A DNA stretch of 64,000 nt from Phocaeicola sartorii JCM 17136 = DSM 21941 (GCF_000614185.1 NZ_BAKM01000006.1:62001-126000), one strand, 5' to 3'. Positions 39,654 to 48,118 are shown, counted from the first letter of the stretch. Translations and numbers: made by a program. The notes: generated by a model from the sequence alone, not told the origin.

Positions 39654-41033
39654 ATGAAAAAACTAACAAGTATGATGGCAACAGCAGCATTATGCTGTTG
39701 CCTGGGTTCCTGCAACAGTGGAACTAAGCAAGAAGTGGAGAATACGGTACATATCAAAGGCCAGCTGATGGATATGGGTAGCCAGAATGTGCGTATGCGA
39801 TTTGACGGAGCGGCATCTATGGTGGGCGACAGCCGGGACATTTTGTTGGAAACGGATGCTGCCGGTTATTTTGATACTACTTTTGTACTGAAAGAGCCGA
39901 CATATTACAGCATCAGTCGCAACACATTGTATCTTACTCCAGGGGATGATATGACTATCAAAGTAACTCAGTCAAATACTGAAGCGGAATTTTCAGGAAA
40001 AGGCGCTGAAGCTAATAATTACATGAAGTTCCGTCTTTTCCCGAAAGGGGGATCTTACTTGGAAGGCGGCGGTAACTTACGTGGAGATTTTGTTTCTACT
40101 AAAGCATTGGTTGACAGCTTGGCCGCTATACGTATGCATACATTGGATACGTTGAGTAATGTATCCGGTTTATTTAAAAAGCTGGAAACAGCACGGATCA
40201 AGGCGGATGTGATCAATAGCTATATCTGTTATGCTAGTTATTCAAGGATGTTTGCCGACATAAAAACTGAAGAAGAGATGCAGGCTAAATGGAATGAGTT
40301 TAATGTTTCGTTGACACCGGAGGTAGCTCCGTTGTATAAGGAAATTATGGATGAGAATATGTTGGATGTGGCTGTAGTACGCGATGTCCTTTCTTATCAG
40401 GAAGATTCCACACTGACTTCTCTTTGGTTCAAAGACATTTCCATTCCTGCGCGTACCACAGAACTGTATGCTTGTGCTAAAATCGTAGGCGATTTACGCG
40501 ATGAAGTTTCGGAACAGACGGTGGACAAGGCGAAGGCATTTTTGCAAACAGTGAAGAATGCCGATTTCGCAACAGAAGTGGAAGGAAAGATTGTTCAGGC
40601 TTCCAAGTTGCTTCCCGGACAACCTGCATTTGATTTTGAGATGGAGGACGTGGAAGGCAATGTGAAACATCTTGCGGATTTCAAGGGCAAGGTGATTTAT
40701 ATTGATTTATGGGCGACTTGGTGCGGTCCTTGTATTCAGGAGTCTCCGGCGTTCGAGGCTTTAGGAAAGAAATATGCGGGTAAGGATATTGTTTTTCTTC
40801 CGGTTTCCACAGATACTACTACGAAGCCTTGGCTAGGATACCTGGATGCACATAAGAAAGAGTTGACTCAGTATCATTCCAATGACGTGGCTTTAAAAGA
40901 AAGCTGGGCCATCATGTATATTCCTCGTTTTATCTTGATAGACAAGGATTTCAATATTGTGAATGCATACGCTCCACGTCCGTCAAGTGAAGAGATTAGT
41001 CCTTTGATCGATTCTGTTCTTAATAAACAGTAA
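39654..41033 (+). CDS. TlpA-type thioredoxin-like lipoprotein (DUF4369-like plus AhpC/TSA)
   Basis: A 459-residue lipoprotein (lipobox CLGSC, Cys about residue 22). The N-terminal beta domain (about 30-130, VHIKGQLMDMGSQNVRMRFD) looks like DUF4369, followed by a helical linker and a C-terminal thioredoxin fold (about 315-455) with WATWCGPCIQESPAFEAL near residue 355, VIYIDLW before it and a cis-Pro in MYIPRFILIDKD. The CGPC pair indicates a working thiol-disulfide oxidoreductase at the envelope, probably a reductase. It follows the SusC/D pair directly, so it may reduce or release a captured substrate or maintain thiols of the importer. Confidence 0.9.
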   Translation: MKKLTSMMATAALCCCLGSCNSGTKQEVENTVHIKGQLMDMGSQNVRMRFDGAASMVGDSRDILLETDAAGYFDTTFVLKEPTYYSISRNTLYLTPGDDMTIKVTQSNTEAEFSGKGAEANNYMKFRLFPKGGSYLEGGGNLRGDFVSTKALVDSLAAIRMHTLDTLSNVSGLFKKLETARIKADVINSYICYASYSRMFADIKTEEEMQAKWNEFNVSLTPEVAPLYKEIMDENMLDVAVVRDVLSYQEDSTLTSLWFKDISIPARTTELYACAKIVGDLRDEVSEQTVDKAKAFLQTVKNADFATEVEGKIVQASKLLPGQPAFDFEMEDVEGNVKHLADFKGKVIYIDLWATWCGPCIQESPAFEALGKKYAGKDIVFLPVSTDTTTKPWLGYLDAHKKELTQYHSNDVALKESWAIMYIPRFILIDKDFNIVNAYAPRPSSEEISPLIDSVLNKQ

Positions 41034-41037
41034 ATTT

Positions 41038-42216
41038 ATGATTGATAAGAAATATTTGTTATTAGGCGTTTCTCTATGCATGTTAAATGCTTGTAATGAG
41101 CCTAAGTCTGTGACTTTAGAGGGCAGTCTGGATGGAATCCAGACTGATTCCATCTATCTGTATCAAGTAAACAATGAGCATTATGGTAATGTGAAACTGA
41201 TTGAGTCCATTGCCGTTACCGATGGTAAATTTGTTTATCCCGCTGATTCTATAGAAACCGGTCTTTATTGTTTCTCTTTGCAGAATATGGAGCGTGGAGA
41301 GTATTTACAACAATATGCCAACTTGTTTTTAGAACCCAAGTCCATGCAACTGACTCTTGGCAAGGACAAATATGAACATCTGAGTTTGCATGCTACTGGT
41401 TCTGCATTACAGGAACAATATGAGGCCTTACAAAAAGCGAAATATGTAGCTGGAAATCGTGCTGTTCTCGACTCTTTGGATAATATGTTCTATGAAGCCC
41501 GTGAAAAGGGAGACCAAAAAGAAATGGAGCGTATCCGGGAGGTTTCCATGCCCTATTATGACAGTGCTTCGGAACAGACCCGTAAATTGATCAGTGAGGA
41601 AATTGATAAAAATAAGGGTTCATACTTCGGTTTGTATCTGTATTACACCTATCGTTTCCAGAATCATACTTTTAATACAGTAGAGGAGATTGATGAGGTG
41701 CGTAACTTCATTGGTGGTTTTGACGAGACTTCCAAGCAGAGTAGCATGTATGCCAAAATGCAAGAAGGTTTGGATAAACTTGCCCAGTGTGCTGTTGGCA
41801 GTGCCGCTCCTGCTATAACCGGTATTGATTTGGAGGGAAATACTGTCAGTCTGAGCGATTTTAAAGGCAAATATGTATTGGTGGATTTTTGGTTTGCAGG
41901 CTGTCATTGGTGCCGTTTGGAAACTCCTTATTTATTGAAGACATACAATGCTTTTAAAGATAAGGGATTCACTATTTATGGTGTGTCAACGGACCGTCGT
42001 GAGGAAGACTGGAAAAAGGCCATTGAAGAAGACAAGAGTTATTGGAACCAGGTCCTCTTGCAGAAGGATGACGTAAAGAAGGTGTTGGAAACCTACTGTA
42101 TTGTTGGTTTCCCACATATTATTTTAGTAGATCCGGAAGGTAAGATCGTAGCGAAGGAGTTGCGTGGAGATGATCTTTATAATACCGTTGAGAAGTTTGT
42201 AAACGGAGCAGAATAA
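41038..42216 (+). CDS. TlpA-type thioredoxin-like lipoprotein with CHWC active site
   Basis: A 392-residue lipoprotein (lipobox MLNAC, Cys about residue 19) with the same plan as its upstream neighbour: a DUF4369-like N-domain (VTLEGSLDGIQTDSIYLYQV), a helical middle and a thioredoxin fold (about 255-390). The active site is WFAGCHWCRLETPYLLKTYN near residue 288, so the dipeptide between the cysteines is His-Trp rather than Gly-Pro; the cis-Pro is in IVGFPHIILVDPEG. A different dipeptide implies a different redox potential, so the pair may form a relay or act on different substrates. The gap to the first TlpA gene is 4 bp. A terminator follows. Confidence 0.88.
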   Translation: MIDKKYLLLGVSLCMLNACNEPKSVTLEGSLDGIQTDSIYLYQVNNEHYGNVKLIESIAVTDGKFVYPADSIETGLYCFSLQNMERGEYLQQYANLFLEPKSMQLTLGKDKYEHLSLHATGSALQEQYEALQKAKYVAGNRAVLDSLDNMFYEAREKGDQKEMERIREVSMPYYDSASEQTRKLISEEIDKNKGSYFGLYLYYTYRFQNHTFNTVEEIDEVRNFIGGFDETSKQSSMYAKMQEGLDKLAQCAVGSAAPAITGIDLEGNTVSLSDFKGKYVLVDFWFAGCHWCRLETPYLLKTYNAFKDKGFTIYGVSTDRREEDWKKAIEEDKSYWNQVLLQKDDVKKVLETYCIVGFPHIILVDPEGKIVAKELRGDDLYNTVEKFVNGAE

Positions 42217-42241
42217 GGAAATGTGTTTTTAAACGAGTGGA

Positions 42242-42277
42242 ACAGCAGGTTGGGGAATGTCCAGCCTGCTGTTTTTT
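42242..42277 (+). terminator. Terminator of the ECF/SusCD/TlpA operon
   Basis: ACAGCAGGTTGG pairs with CCAGCCTGCTGT (one G-U), seven-base loop, six T at the end. Textbook intrinsic terminator. Confidence 0.85.
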
Positions 42278-42416
42278 CTTTTATGGAATGTGAGTTTCTT
42301 GAGGGGAGGATATTCCTTTATTGCAGATAATGATGCATCGTGGTTTTGTTGTATTCATTTTTTATAGATCTAATGTGTGACCTGTATTTCTTTAATCTTT
42401 TCCTTTTGAAGAACAT

Positions 42417-42450
42417 TTTGCCTGTCGGATAGGTTAAAAGATTATCTTTG
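42417..42450 (+). promoter_or_regulatory. Promoter of the candidate small RNA
   Basis: TATCTTTG at 42443-42450 matches the -7 consensus exactly; TTTG at 42417-42420 is a possible -33 element with a 22-bp spacer, slightly long. Confidence 0.55.
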
Positions 42451-42456
42451 TACTAT

Positions 42457-42652
42457 TATTTAAAAAGAAAGACATTGGCAGAAATAAACATAAAAGACTA
42501 AAACGTATAGGTATTGTAAGCGTACAATACTTTTGGCGGTCTCGTTGGATGCTTGTGTTCAGATTTAAGACGAGGCCACCTTATTCTCGTAGAGAATTTA
42601 GATTTTAATTTGGATGATACCTGCTCGTGATGAGTAGGTATCATTTGTTTTT
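42457..42652 (+). ncRNA. Candidate structured small RNA, about 195 nt
   Basis: This non-coding stretch has a promoter upstream and an excellent terminator at its end. After an A-rich 5' part (to about 42510) come hairpin GTATTGTA-AGCG-TACAATAC (42511-42530), a longer hairpin pairing GGCGGTCTCGT (about 42535-42545) with ACGAGGCCACC (about 42570-42580) with one mismatch, and the small hairpin ATTCTC-GTA-GAGAAT (about 42583-42597). The terminator stem ATGATACCTGCTC / GAGTAGGTATCAT (42614-42644) runs into TTGTTTTTC. I do not recognise tmRNA, SRP RNA, RNase P RNA or 6S RNA features. The transcription start is estimated from the -7 element. Confidence 0.6.
42614..42644 (+). terminator. Intrinsic terminator of the candidate small RNA
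   Basis: 13-bp stem with a single G-U pair and a five-base loop GTGAT, then TTGTTTTT. Confidence 0.8.
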
Positions 42653-42798
42653 CAGCCTGTCCTGTTATGGAAATGGTATCCGTGATAATATAAAAGGAAA
42701 GCCAAGAAATATTTCGGCAGATTTCATGTTATTTATTGAATAAAACAAGTAAAAGAAAGATTCTTTTCTGTTTAATGTAACAGTTTACTTTAAATTCT
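42653..42798. other. Intergenic spacer between the small RNA and pabB
   Basis: AT-rich sequence; no ORF, repeat or convincing hairpin seen. Confidence 0.4.
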
Positions 42799-42806
42799 TA
42801 ACTTTG
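42799..42806 (+). promoter_or_regulatory. -7 element of pabB
   Basis: TAACTTTG, exact TAnnTTTG match, 44 bp before the pabB ATG. Confidence 0.5.
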
Positions 42807-42850
42807 TCCCCCTCGAAAATGATTGTTACAAGATAATTTAGCAGTTAAAG

Positions 42851-43834
42851 ATGCAACCATATAAAAAACCGGAAGCCATAAAACGTATGAATGAGCTGGC
42901 GGGCAGCCGGAAGCCTTTTCTTTTTATTATAGATTATAAACAGCAATGCTCTTTGATAGAAGAGGTAAGCCGGATTGATTCTGCCTGTTGCCGTTATGAT
43001 TTCAATGGAGTGAAAAATGTGGAGGCTTCAACGGAAAGTTACCCTGGGCGGATAGATTGGGACTTTGCCCCGATGCCTTTGGCAGATTACCGGCAGGCTT
43101 TTGAAATCGTAAAACGGAATATTCTGGCGGGTAACAGTTATCTTGCCAATTTGACTTGCAAGGTTCCTGTCAGTACTAATCTTACTTTGGAAGATGTGTT
43201 CCGGCATTCCAAGGCGCTTTATAAACTTTGGTTGAAGGATAAACTGGTCTGCTTTTCTCCCGAAATCTTTGTCCGCATAGAGAATGGAGAGATAAAATCT
43301 TTTCCCATGAAAGGAACGATTGACGCGACTTTGCCGGATGCGGAAAAACAATTGATGGACGATCCTAAGGAGGCAGCCGAACATGCTACCATTGTAGACT
43401 TGATTCGGAATGATCTGAGTATGGTGGCGGAACGGGTGAGCGTTGCGCGGTATCGGTATTGTGACCGGTTGGAAACAAATAAAGGCCCTATCTTTCAGAC
43501 CAGTTCGGAGATCTGTGGAACTTTACCTGATGATTATCCTTCCCGTATCGGAGAAATTATATTTCGTCTGCTGCCGGCCGGCTCCATAACCGGAGCGCCT
43601 AAACCCAAAACCATGGCTATTATTGAAGAAGCGGAGGATTATGAGCGCGGCTTTTATACAGGTATAATGGGGTATTGTGACGGCAGGACTTTAGACAGTG
43701 CTGTGATGATCCGTTTCATAGAAAAAGACGGAGAACGACTTTATTATAAGGCAGGGGGAGGAATTACTTCAAAGAGTGATTTGCAAAGTGAATATAACGA
43801 GATGATACAGAAAATTTATGTGCCCATTTATTGA
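42851..43834 (+). CDS. pabB: Aminodeoxychorismate synthase component I (PabB)
   Basis: A 327-residue chorismate-utilising enzyme that aminates chorismate to aminodeoxychorismate for p-aminobenzoate and folate synthesis, using ammonia from a glutaminase partner (PabA/TrpG, not in this window). Family motifs: RNILAGNSYLANLTCKVPV, CFSPEIFVRIENGEIKSFPM, MKGTIDATLPDAEKQLMDD, HATIVDLIRNDLSMVAERV, and the active-site block LLPAGSITGAPKPKTMAIIE with YTGIMGYCDG. It is shorter than E. coli PabB because the N-terminal beta domain is reduced, common in Bacteroidota. It overlaps pabC by 17 bp, indicating co-translation. Confidence 0.93.
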   Translation: MQPYKKPEAIKRMNELAGSRKPFLFIIDYKQQCSLIEEVSRIDSACCRYDFNGVKNVEASTESYPGRIDWDFAPMPLADYRQAFEIVKRNILAGNSYLANLTCKVPVSTNLTLEDVFRHSKALYKLWLKDKLVCFSPEIFVRIENGEIKSFPMKGTIDATLPDAEKQLMDDPKEAAEHATIVDLIRNDLSMVAERVSVARYRYCDRLETNKGPIFQTSSEICGTLPDDYPSRIGEIIFRLLPAGSITGAPKPKTMAIIEEAEDYERGFYTGIMGYCDGRTLDSAVMIRFIEKDGERLYYKAGGGITSKSDLQSEYNEMIQKIYVPIY

Positions 43835-44411
43835 GACTATACGGATAAAGCAAGGAAAAGCGTGCAATTTGTCTTATCATAATGAAAGACTGAATGACAC
43901 CCGTCGTCATTTCTGGCCGGGCTGTCCCGACATAGAGCTGGACAAATACCTGAAACTGACACCGGAGATGGACGGGATGAAATGCAGGGTGATATATGAT
44001 GGTGGAGGTATAAAGGAAATTAGCTATGCAGCCTACCGGATGCGTCCGGTACATTCCTTGCGGCTGGTTTGTTCGGATGATATAGACTATACCTATAAAA
44101 GTACGGACAGGGAGGTATTGAACCGTCTTTTCGCCTGTCGCGGGGAACAGGATGATGTATTGATTGTCAGACGCGGACTGCTGACCGATACCTCCATAGC
44201 CAATATTGCCTTGTTCGACGGGAAGGATTGGGTTACGCCTAAATCACCTCTGCTGAGAGGGACTTGCCGCATGGCGCTGATGGATAAAGGAGTCATAAAA
44301 GAGAAAGATATCCGGCCGGAAGAACTATCCTCTTATTCTTTTGTTAGGTTGTTTAACGCTATGATCGAATGGGGAGCGTTGGAACTTTCTACCGGAACTA
44401 TTTACGAATAA
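43818..44411 (+). CDS. pabC: Aminodeoxychorismate lyase-like PLP enzyme (PabC)
   Basis: A 197-residue class IV aminotransferase-fold protein that would remove pyruvate from aminodeoxychorismate to give p-aminobenzoate. It starts MCPFIETIRIKQGKACNLSY inside the end of pabB (17-bp overlap in another frame). Expected elements are HNERLNDTRRHFWPG, the Arg-rich start of the fold, and DTSIANIALFDGKDWVTP with the PLP-site segment LLRGTCRMALMDKGVIKE; it ends FNAMIEWGALELS. It is smaller than E. coli PabC (269 residues) but of a usual size for Bacteroides. Assignment rests on both sequence and the pabB overlap. Confidence 0.88.
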   Translation: MCPFIETIRIKQGKACNLSYHNERLNDTRRHFWPGCPDIELDKYLKLTPEMDGMKCRVIYDGGGIKEISYAAYRMRPVHSLRLVCSDDIDYTYKSTDREVLNRLFACRGEQDDVLIVRRGLLTDTSIANIALFDGKDWVTPKSPLLRGTCRMALMDKGVIKEKDIRPEELSSYSFVRLFNAMIEWGALELSTGTIYE

Positions 44412-44443
44412 TAAAAAAGACGGTGGAATTTTGGACTTTTTTG

Positions 44444-44473
44444 TTTGTTTTCTTAAATAATTTGCTATATTTG
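44444..44473 (+). promoter_or_regulatory. Promoter of the DUF3352-like gene
   Basis: TTTG at 44444-44447, 18-bp spacer, TATATTTG at 44466-44473, 27 bp before the ATG. Confidence 0.65.
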
Positions 44474-44500
44474 CAAAAAAAATATAAATATAGGTAGGGT

Positions 44501-45642
44501 ATGAGATTGCGGACAGTTGCCAAGTTGGGTATGGTGTTATCAGTTGTATTGTTTTGTACAGCTGTTGGCTTTTACGGCTTTGCAAAATTAAGCCTGACGG
44601 ATAAGAGTCGTGAAATCAATCTCTTCTCACTTGTACCGGCTGATTGCATCGGTGTGTTGGAGAGCGACAATATTAATTATTTTCAGAATGAATTTACTCA
44701 GTTGAATTATTCGGAAGAGTTGGGCAATTTCCAGTTTCCCGGTTTGTTTAATTATGTGTTGGGAGGCTTGAATGAATATACAACCAATAATGCCCATGGC
44801 TTGAGCAGCAAGATGAGCCGGGTGGTGGTCAGTTTCCATTCGCCTGGCACTCCGCGTGACCAGGTGGTGTATTTCCGTATGGGAGATGATGATAAGGAAA
44901 CATTGGGCGATATGTTGTTGGAGAGGGCTCCGGGGAATTTCTCACCTAAAAAGGAAAAATACAGAGGGAAAAATATAGCTGTCTACCCGTTGGGCAATGA
45001 TGATTTTCTGGCTGTCTATAGCGAGGAGGGATTCTATGTGGTGAGCTACCAGAAAAGTTTGATAGAGAAAGTGATTGATACACGTGAGGATGAGGAGAAA
45101 GCACTGAGCAACGATCCTGTATTCTCCAAAGCGATGCAGAAAAAGAAAACGCATAATTTTCTGACTTTATACGGACGTACCCCTTCTATGCCTTTCTTGC
45201 AGGATAATAAAGGCTGTTGGAGTGAATTTGACTTTCACATGAACAGCGATGTGGTGTATCTCACCGGAGATACCTTCATGCCTGATACATGCGATTGTAT
45301 GAACCAGATATCCGGAAAGTTGAAAAGTATTCCGGATATTAGGGAAGATAGTCTGATCATTTCTGCTGATAAGGATTCCATGGCAGGTTATATGGAAGAG
45401 GCATACGAAAGGAACAGCCGGACATTGTTCAATGAATGTGTGGCTAATCTTTCACGCGACGCCGCCTTTATGCTTGTGGCGGATATGAACAAGGTATCCC
45501 GGAATCCGGAACGTTTCGAACCTTATCTGCCGGCATTTCTGCTGGAAAATGCTCCTTGTTCCACTCGTTCATTCTTTCAGCACAGTTGTCGGTAGTGAAC
45601 GACCGGCTTTCCCACATCATGGTGCTGACATATAAAGATTAG
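44501..45642 (+). CDS. Membrane-anchored protein of unknown function (DUF3352-like), frameshifted
   Basis: 380 residues after correction. One N-terminal membrane helix (about 8-28, GMVLSVVLFCTAVGFYGFA) anchors a large extracytoplasmic domain beginning EINLFSLVPADCIGVLESDN, reminiscent of DUF3352 proteins, in which a repeated beta-alpha module is seen (DQVVYFRMGDDDKETLGDML; DFLAVYSEEGFYVVSYQKSL). No catalytic motif is evident. The break is near 45554-45557: CCTTG needs one more base to read LENAPLFHSFILSAQLSVV, ending HIMVLTYKD at 45642. The corrected stop overlaps the stop of the convergent MFS gene by four bases. Function unknown; family call tentative. Confidence 0.65.
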
Positions 45643-46835
45643 CGCAACTTGTGCCGGTGGAAGTGGGGGGCCACTTTGTTTCTGAAATAGAATAATGAGA
45701 TAACAGTGAGTGCAGCTCCGAATAGATAAGCCATCTTGAAAGTGGCTATTTCCGCTATATATCCGCCCAGTAACATGCCGGCGCCTATGCCCACATCCCA
45801 CGAAGTCAGGTAGGTGCTGGTTGCCGTACCGCGCTGACTGTTGGGGGCCAGGTTCACAAACAACGTGTTGTAGGCAGGAAACATGGTTCCGAAACCGATG
45901 CCTAGCAAAAGAGCTATGGTGAACAGAAAATAAGTAGTCCATTGCAAGTCCCATGTTGTCAGCCATCCGCATGAACTCAACCCGAAGAAACAGAAACAGA
46001 CCAGATACAGGCCGGCTTCGATGACCTGGGTAACCATTCCCCGGTCTACCAGGCGTCCGGAGAAGAGACGGGAAACCGCCATGCCCAATGCCATGAAGGT
46101 GAAGAAGAAACCGGTGGATGCCTGGATGCCTATTTGCTTGGCATACATTGCAACGTAATTGGTGGTCATGCCGTAAGGAATGGATAACAGTAGCAAGCTG
46201 AAACCTGCCGGGAGTCCTTTGAGCAAGATGAAACGGTCCAATGATACCGGTTCTCGTTTTACAGGTGGCTTGTAGGTGGTCTTTACCAATGAGGCGCAGA
46301 GAAATCCTGTCAGGCAGGAGCCTAACGAACAGCAGAAGATAAGTGTATAATCCACTCCTGCATCATGCAGGAAGAGCCCTGTCATCGGTCCGATGGACAT
46401 GGCTATGTTGTTTGCCAGTCCGTAATATCCCAGTCCTTCCCCACGGCGTGAAGAAGGCATGATATCAATGACAATGGTATTTCCGCTGACTGTCACCATG
46501 CCGAACGATACTCCGTGTACAATGCGGAATAAGATAAATAAGGTGAGTGTTCCAGCAATGATATATCCTCCGAAGATGGCGGTAAAAGTGAAATAAGCCA
46601 ACAGATAAAGCGGTTTGCGGGAAAAGGTATCCAACAGATAGCCGGAAAAGGGGCGTATGCACAGAGCGGCGATGGTGTAACAGGAAAGTACGGCACCTAT
46701 GGTTGTTTTATTGGCGTCAAAAACTTCTGCCAGATAGAAAGGCAATACAGGCATCAGTAACCAGAATCCAAAGAATAATAGAAAATTGGCTGCCAGTATT
46801 TCTATATAATTTTGGGTAATCAGCTTGTCCTTCAT
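45639..46835 (-). CDS. Major facilitator superfamily transporter
   Basis: A 398-residue protein with twelve predicted membrane helices. The first helix pair carries NFLLFFGFWLLMPVLPFYLA; the loop between helices 2 and 3 has the MFS signature-like RPFSGYLLDTFSRKPLYLLA, and a similar GRLVDRGMV occurs in the second half. This sub-group (DHA1-like, SetA/YfcJ style) exports sugars or drugs, but the substrate is not readable. It lies downstream of pheS on the same strand, separated by an 8-bp tandem repeat and palindrome, with no promoter of the usual type, so it may be co-transcribed with pheS. Confidence 0.88.
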   Translation of the reverse strand: MKDKLITQNYIEILAANFLLFFGFWLLMPVLPFYLAEVFDANKTTIGAVLSCYTIAALCIRPFSGYLLDTFSRKPLYLLAYFTFTAIFGGYIIAGTLTLFILFRIVHGVSFGMVTVSGNTIVIDIMPSSRRGEGLGYYGLANNIAMSIGPMTGLFLHDAGVDYTLIFCCSLGSCLTGFLCASLVKTTYKPPVKREPVSLDRFILLKGLPAGFSLLLLSIPYGMTTNYVAMYAKQIGIQASTGFFFTFMALGMAVSRLFSGRLVDRGMVTQVIEAGLYLVCFCFFGLSSCGWLTTWDLQWTTYFLFTIALLLGIGFGTMFPAYNTLFVNLAPNSQRGTATSTYLTSWDVGIGAGMLLGGYIAEIATFKMAYLFGAALTVISLFYFRNKVAPHFHRHKLR

Positions 46836-46843
46836 GAGTGATA

Positions 46844-46947
46844 ATGTGCTAATGTGTCAATCTGCTAATGGGTTAATGTGTCAATGTGCCAATAGCTAAT
46901 ATGCCAATTGACCGCGTTATATTCCGCATGGCAATTGGCACATTAGC
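46844..46947 (-). repeat. Degenerate 8-bp tandem repeat and 16-bp palindrome between pheS and the MFS gene
   Basis: Eight consecutive units of consensus ATGTGYYA (one of 7 bp) fill 46844-46906, for example ATGTGCTA, ATGTGTCA, ATCTGCTA, ATGTGCCA. The last part forms one arm of a palindrome: GCTAATATGCCAATTG (46895-46910) pairs with CAATTGGCACATTAGC (46932-46947), one mismatch, 21-base loop. The block at 46919-46938 recurs, on the opposite strand and 18/20 identical, at 52417-52436. Confidence 0.75.
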
Positions 46948-46973
46948 ACAGGGTCTGCAATTGAGACACATTA

Positions 46974-48008
46974 TTAATTAGCCGCTTCGAATTCTTTCAG
47001 GAAGCGGGTATCGTTTTCAGAGAATAATCGTAAGTCGTTTACGCGATATTTCAAGTTGGTGATGCGTTCAATACCCATACCTAGCGCATAGCCTGAGTAA
47101 ACTTTACTGTCAATGCCGTTGGCTTCCAATACATTCGGATCCACCATACCACATCCCAGAATTTCCACCCAGCCCGTACCTTTACAGAACGGACAACCTT
47201 TTCCGCCGCAGATATTACAACTGATATCCATTTCGGCACTCGGTTCGGTGAACGGGAAATAGGACGGACGCAGACGGATTTGAGTATCTTCGCCGAACAT
47301 TTCTTTGGCGAACAGCAACAATACCTGCTTCAAGTCAGTGAATGATACATTCTTGTCAATGTAGAGCGCCTCTACCTGATGGAAGAATGCGTGGGCACGG
47401 TAGCTGATCGCTTCATTGCGGTACACACGTCCCGGACAGATAATGCGGATGGGAGGTTGCGAATGCTCCATGGCTCTGGCCTGTACGGAAGAAGTGTGGG
47501 TACGAAGCACGATGTTCTTTTTCACATCTTCCTGATTGGCTTCGATGAAGAACGTGTCTTGCATGTCACGTGCGGGATGGTCCTCGGCAAAGTTCATGGC
47601 GGTGAACACGTGCAGGTCGTCTTCTATTTCGGGGCCGTCGGCAATGCTGAAGCCCAGCCGGTGGAATATATCAATGATTTCATTCTTTACGATGCTCAGC
47701 GGGTGGCGTGTTCCCAGGTCGATGGGGTAGGCCGTGCGGGTGAGATCCATTTCGGCCGCGCCGTTGTCCTGGGTCTCGAAAGCTTCTTTCAAGGAGGCGA
47801 TACGTTCCTGAGCCTTGTTCTTCAGCTCGTTCAGTCTCATGCCTACTTCTTTTTTCTGTTCGGCAGGTACATTGCGGAAGTCTGCCATCAACTCATTAAT
47901 CGCTCCTTTTTTGCTAAGATATTTAATGCGCAAGGCTTCCAATTCTTCCGCATTGGCTGCTTGCAAGCCTTCAATTTCCTGAAGTAATTGTTCTATTTTA
48001 GCTAACAT
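46974..48008 (-). CDS. pheS: Phenylalanyl-tRNA synthetase alpha subunit
   Basis: A 344-residue class II aminoacyl-tRNA synthetase subunit that with PheT charges tRNA-Phe. The ATG at 48008 (MLAKIEQLLQEIEG) is chosen over an upstream in-frame ATG at 48038, because the -7 element at 48036-48043 would overlap that codon. N-terminal coiled coil (about 1-90) that binds tRNA; motif 2 region in RVYRNEAISYRAHAFFHQVE; phenylalanine-site FTEPSAEMDISC; motif 3 in GYALGMGIERITNLKY. An inserted zinc-type CNICGGKGCPFCKG segment near residue 258 is common in Bacteroidota PheS. pheT is not in this window. Intact. Confidence 0.97.
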   Translation of the reverse strand: MLAKIEQLLQEIEGLQAANAEELEALRIKYLSKKGAINELMADFRNVPAEQKKEVGMRLNELKNKAQERIASLKEAFETQDNGAAEMDLTRTAYPIDLGTRHPLSIVKNEIIDIFHRLGFSIADGPEIEDDLHVFTAMNFAEDHPARDMQDTFFIEANQEDVKKNIVLRTHTSSVQARAMEHSQPPIRIICPGRVYRNEAISYRAHAFFHQVEALYIDKNVSFTDLKQVLLLFAKEMFGEDTQIRLRPSYFPFTEPSAEMDISCNICGGKGCPFCKGTGWVEILGCGMVDPNVLEANGIDSKVYSGYALGMGIERITNLKYRVNDLRLFSENDTRFLKEFEAAN

Positions 48009-48035
48009 AGTTTCTTCTTTATTTTTTAATGACCG

Positions 48036-48043
48036 CAAAGTTA
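48036..48043 (-). promoter_or_regulatory. -7 element of pheS
   Basis: TAACTTTG on the minus strand, 28 bp upstream of the chosen ATG at 48008. Confidence 0.55.
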
Positions 48044-48086
48044 GCGAATTAAACCCATATATTTTGCTGAAAACTAAAAAAAACGA

Positions 48087-48094
48087 TATTTTTG
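48087..48094 (+). promoter_or_regulatory. -7 element of the lipoprotein gene at 48119
   Basis: TATTTTTG, exact consensus, 25 bp before the ATG and divergent from the pheS promoter. Confidence 0.6.
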
Positions 48095-48118
48095 CATCGT
48101 TTTTTCTAAATATAGAAA

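Noticed and set aside
42457-42652. 6S RNA, tmRNA, SRP RNA or RNase P RNA
   Set aside because: The ends do not pair with each other, there is no tRNA-like domain, no SRP GNRA-type core, and the length is too short for RNase P.
46844-46947. CRISPR array
   Set aside because: Units are 8 bp with no spacers, and no cas genes are near.
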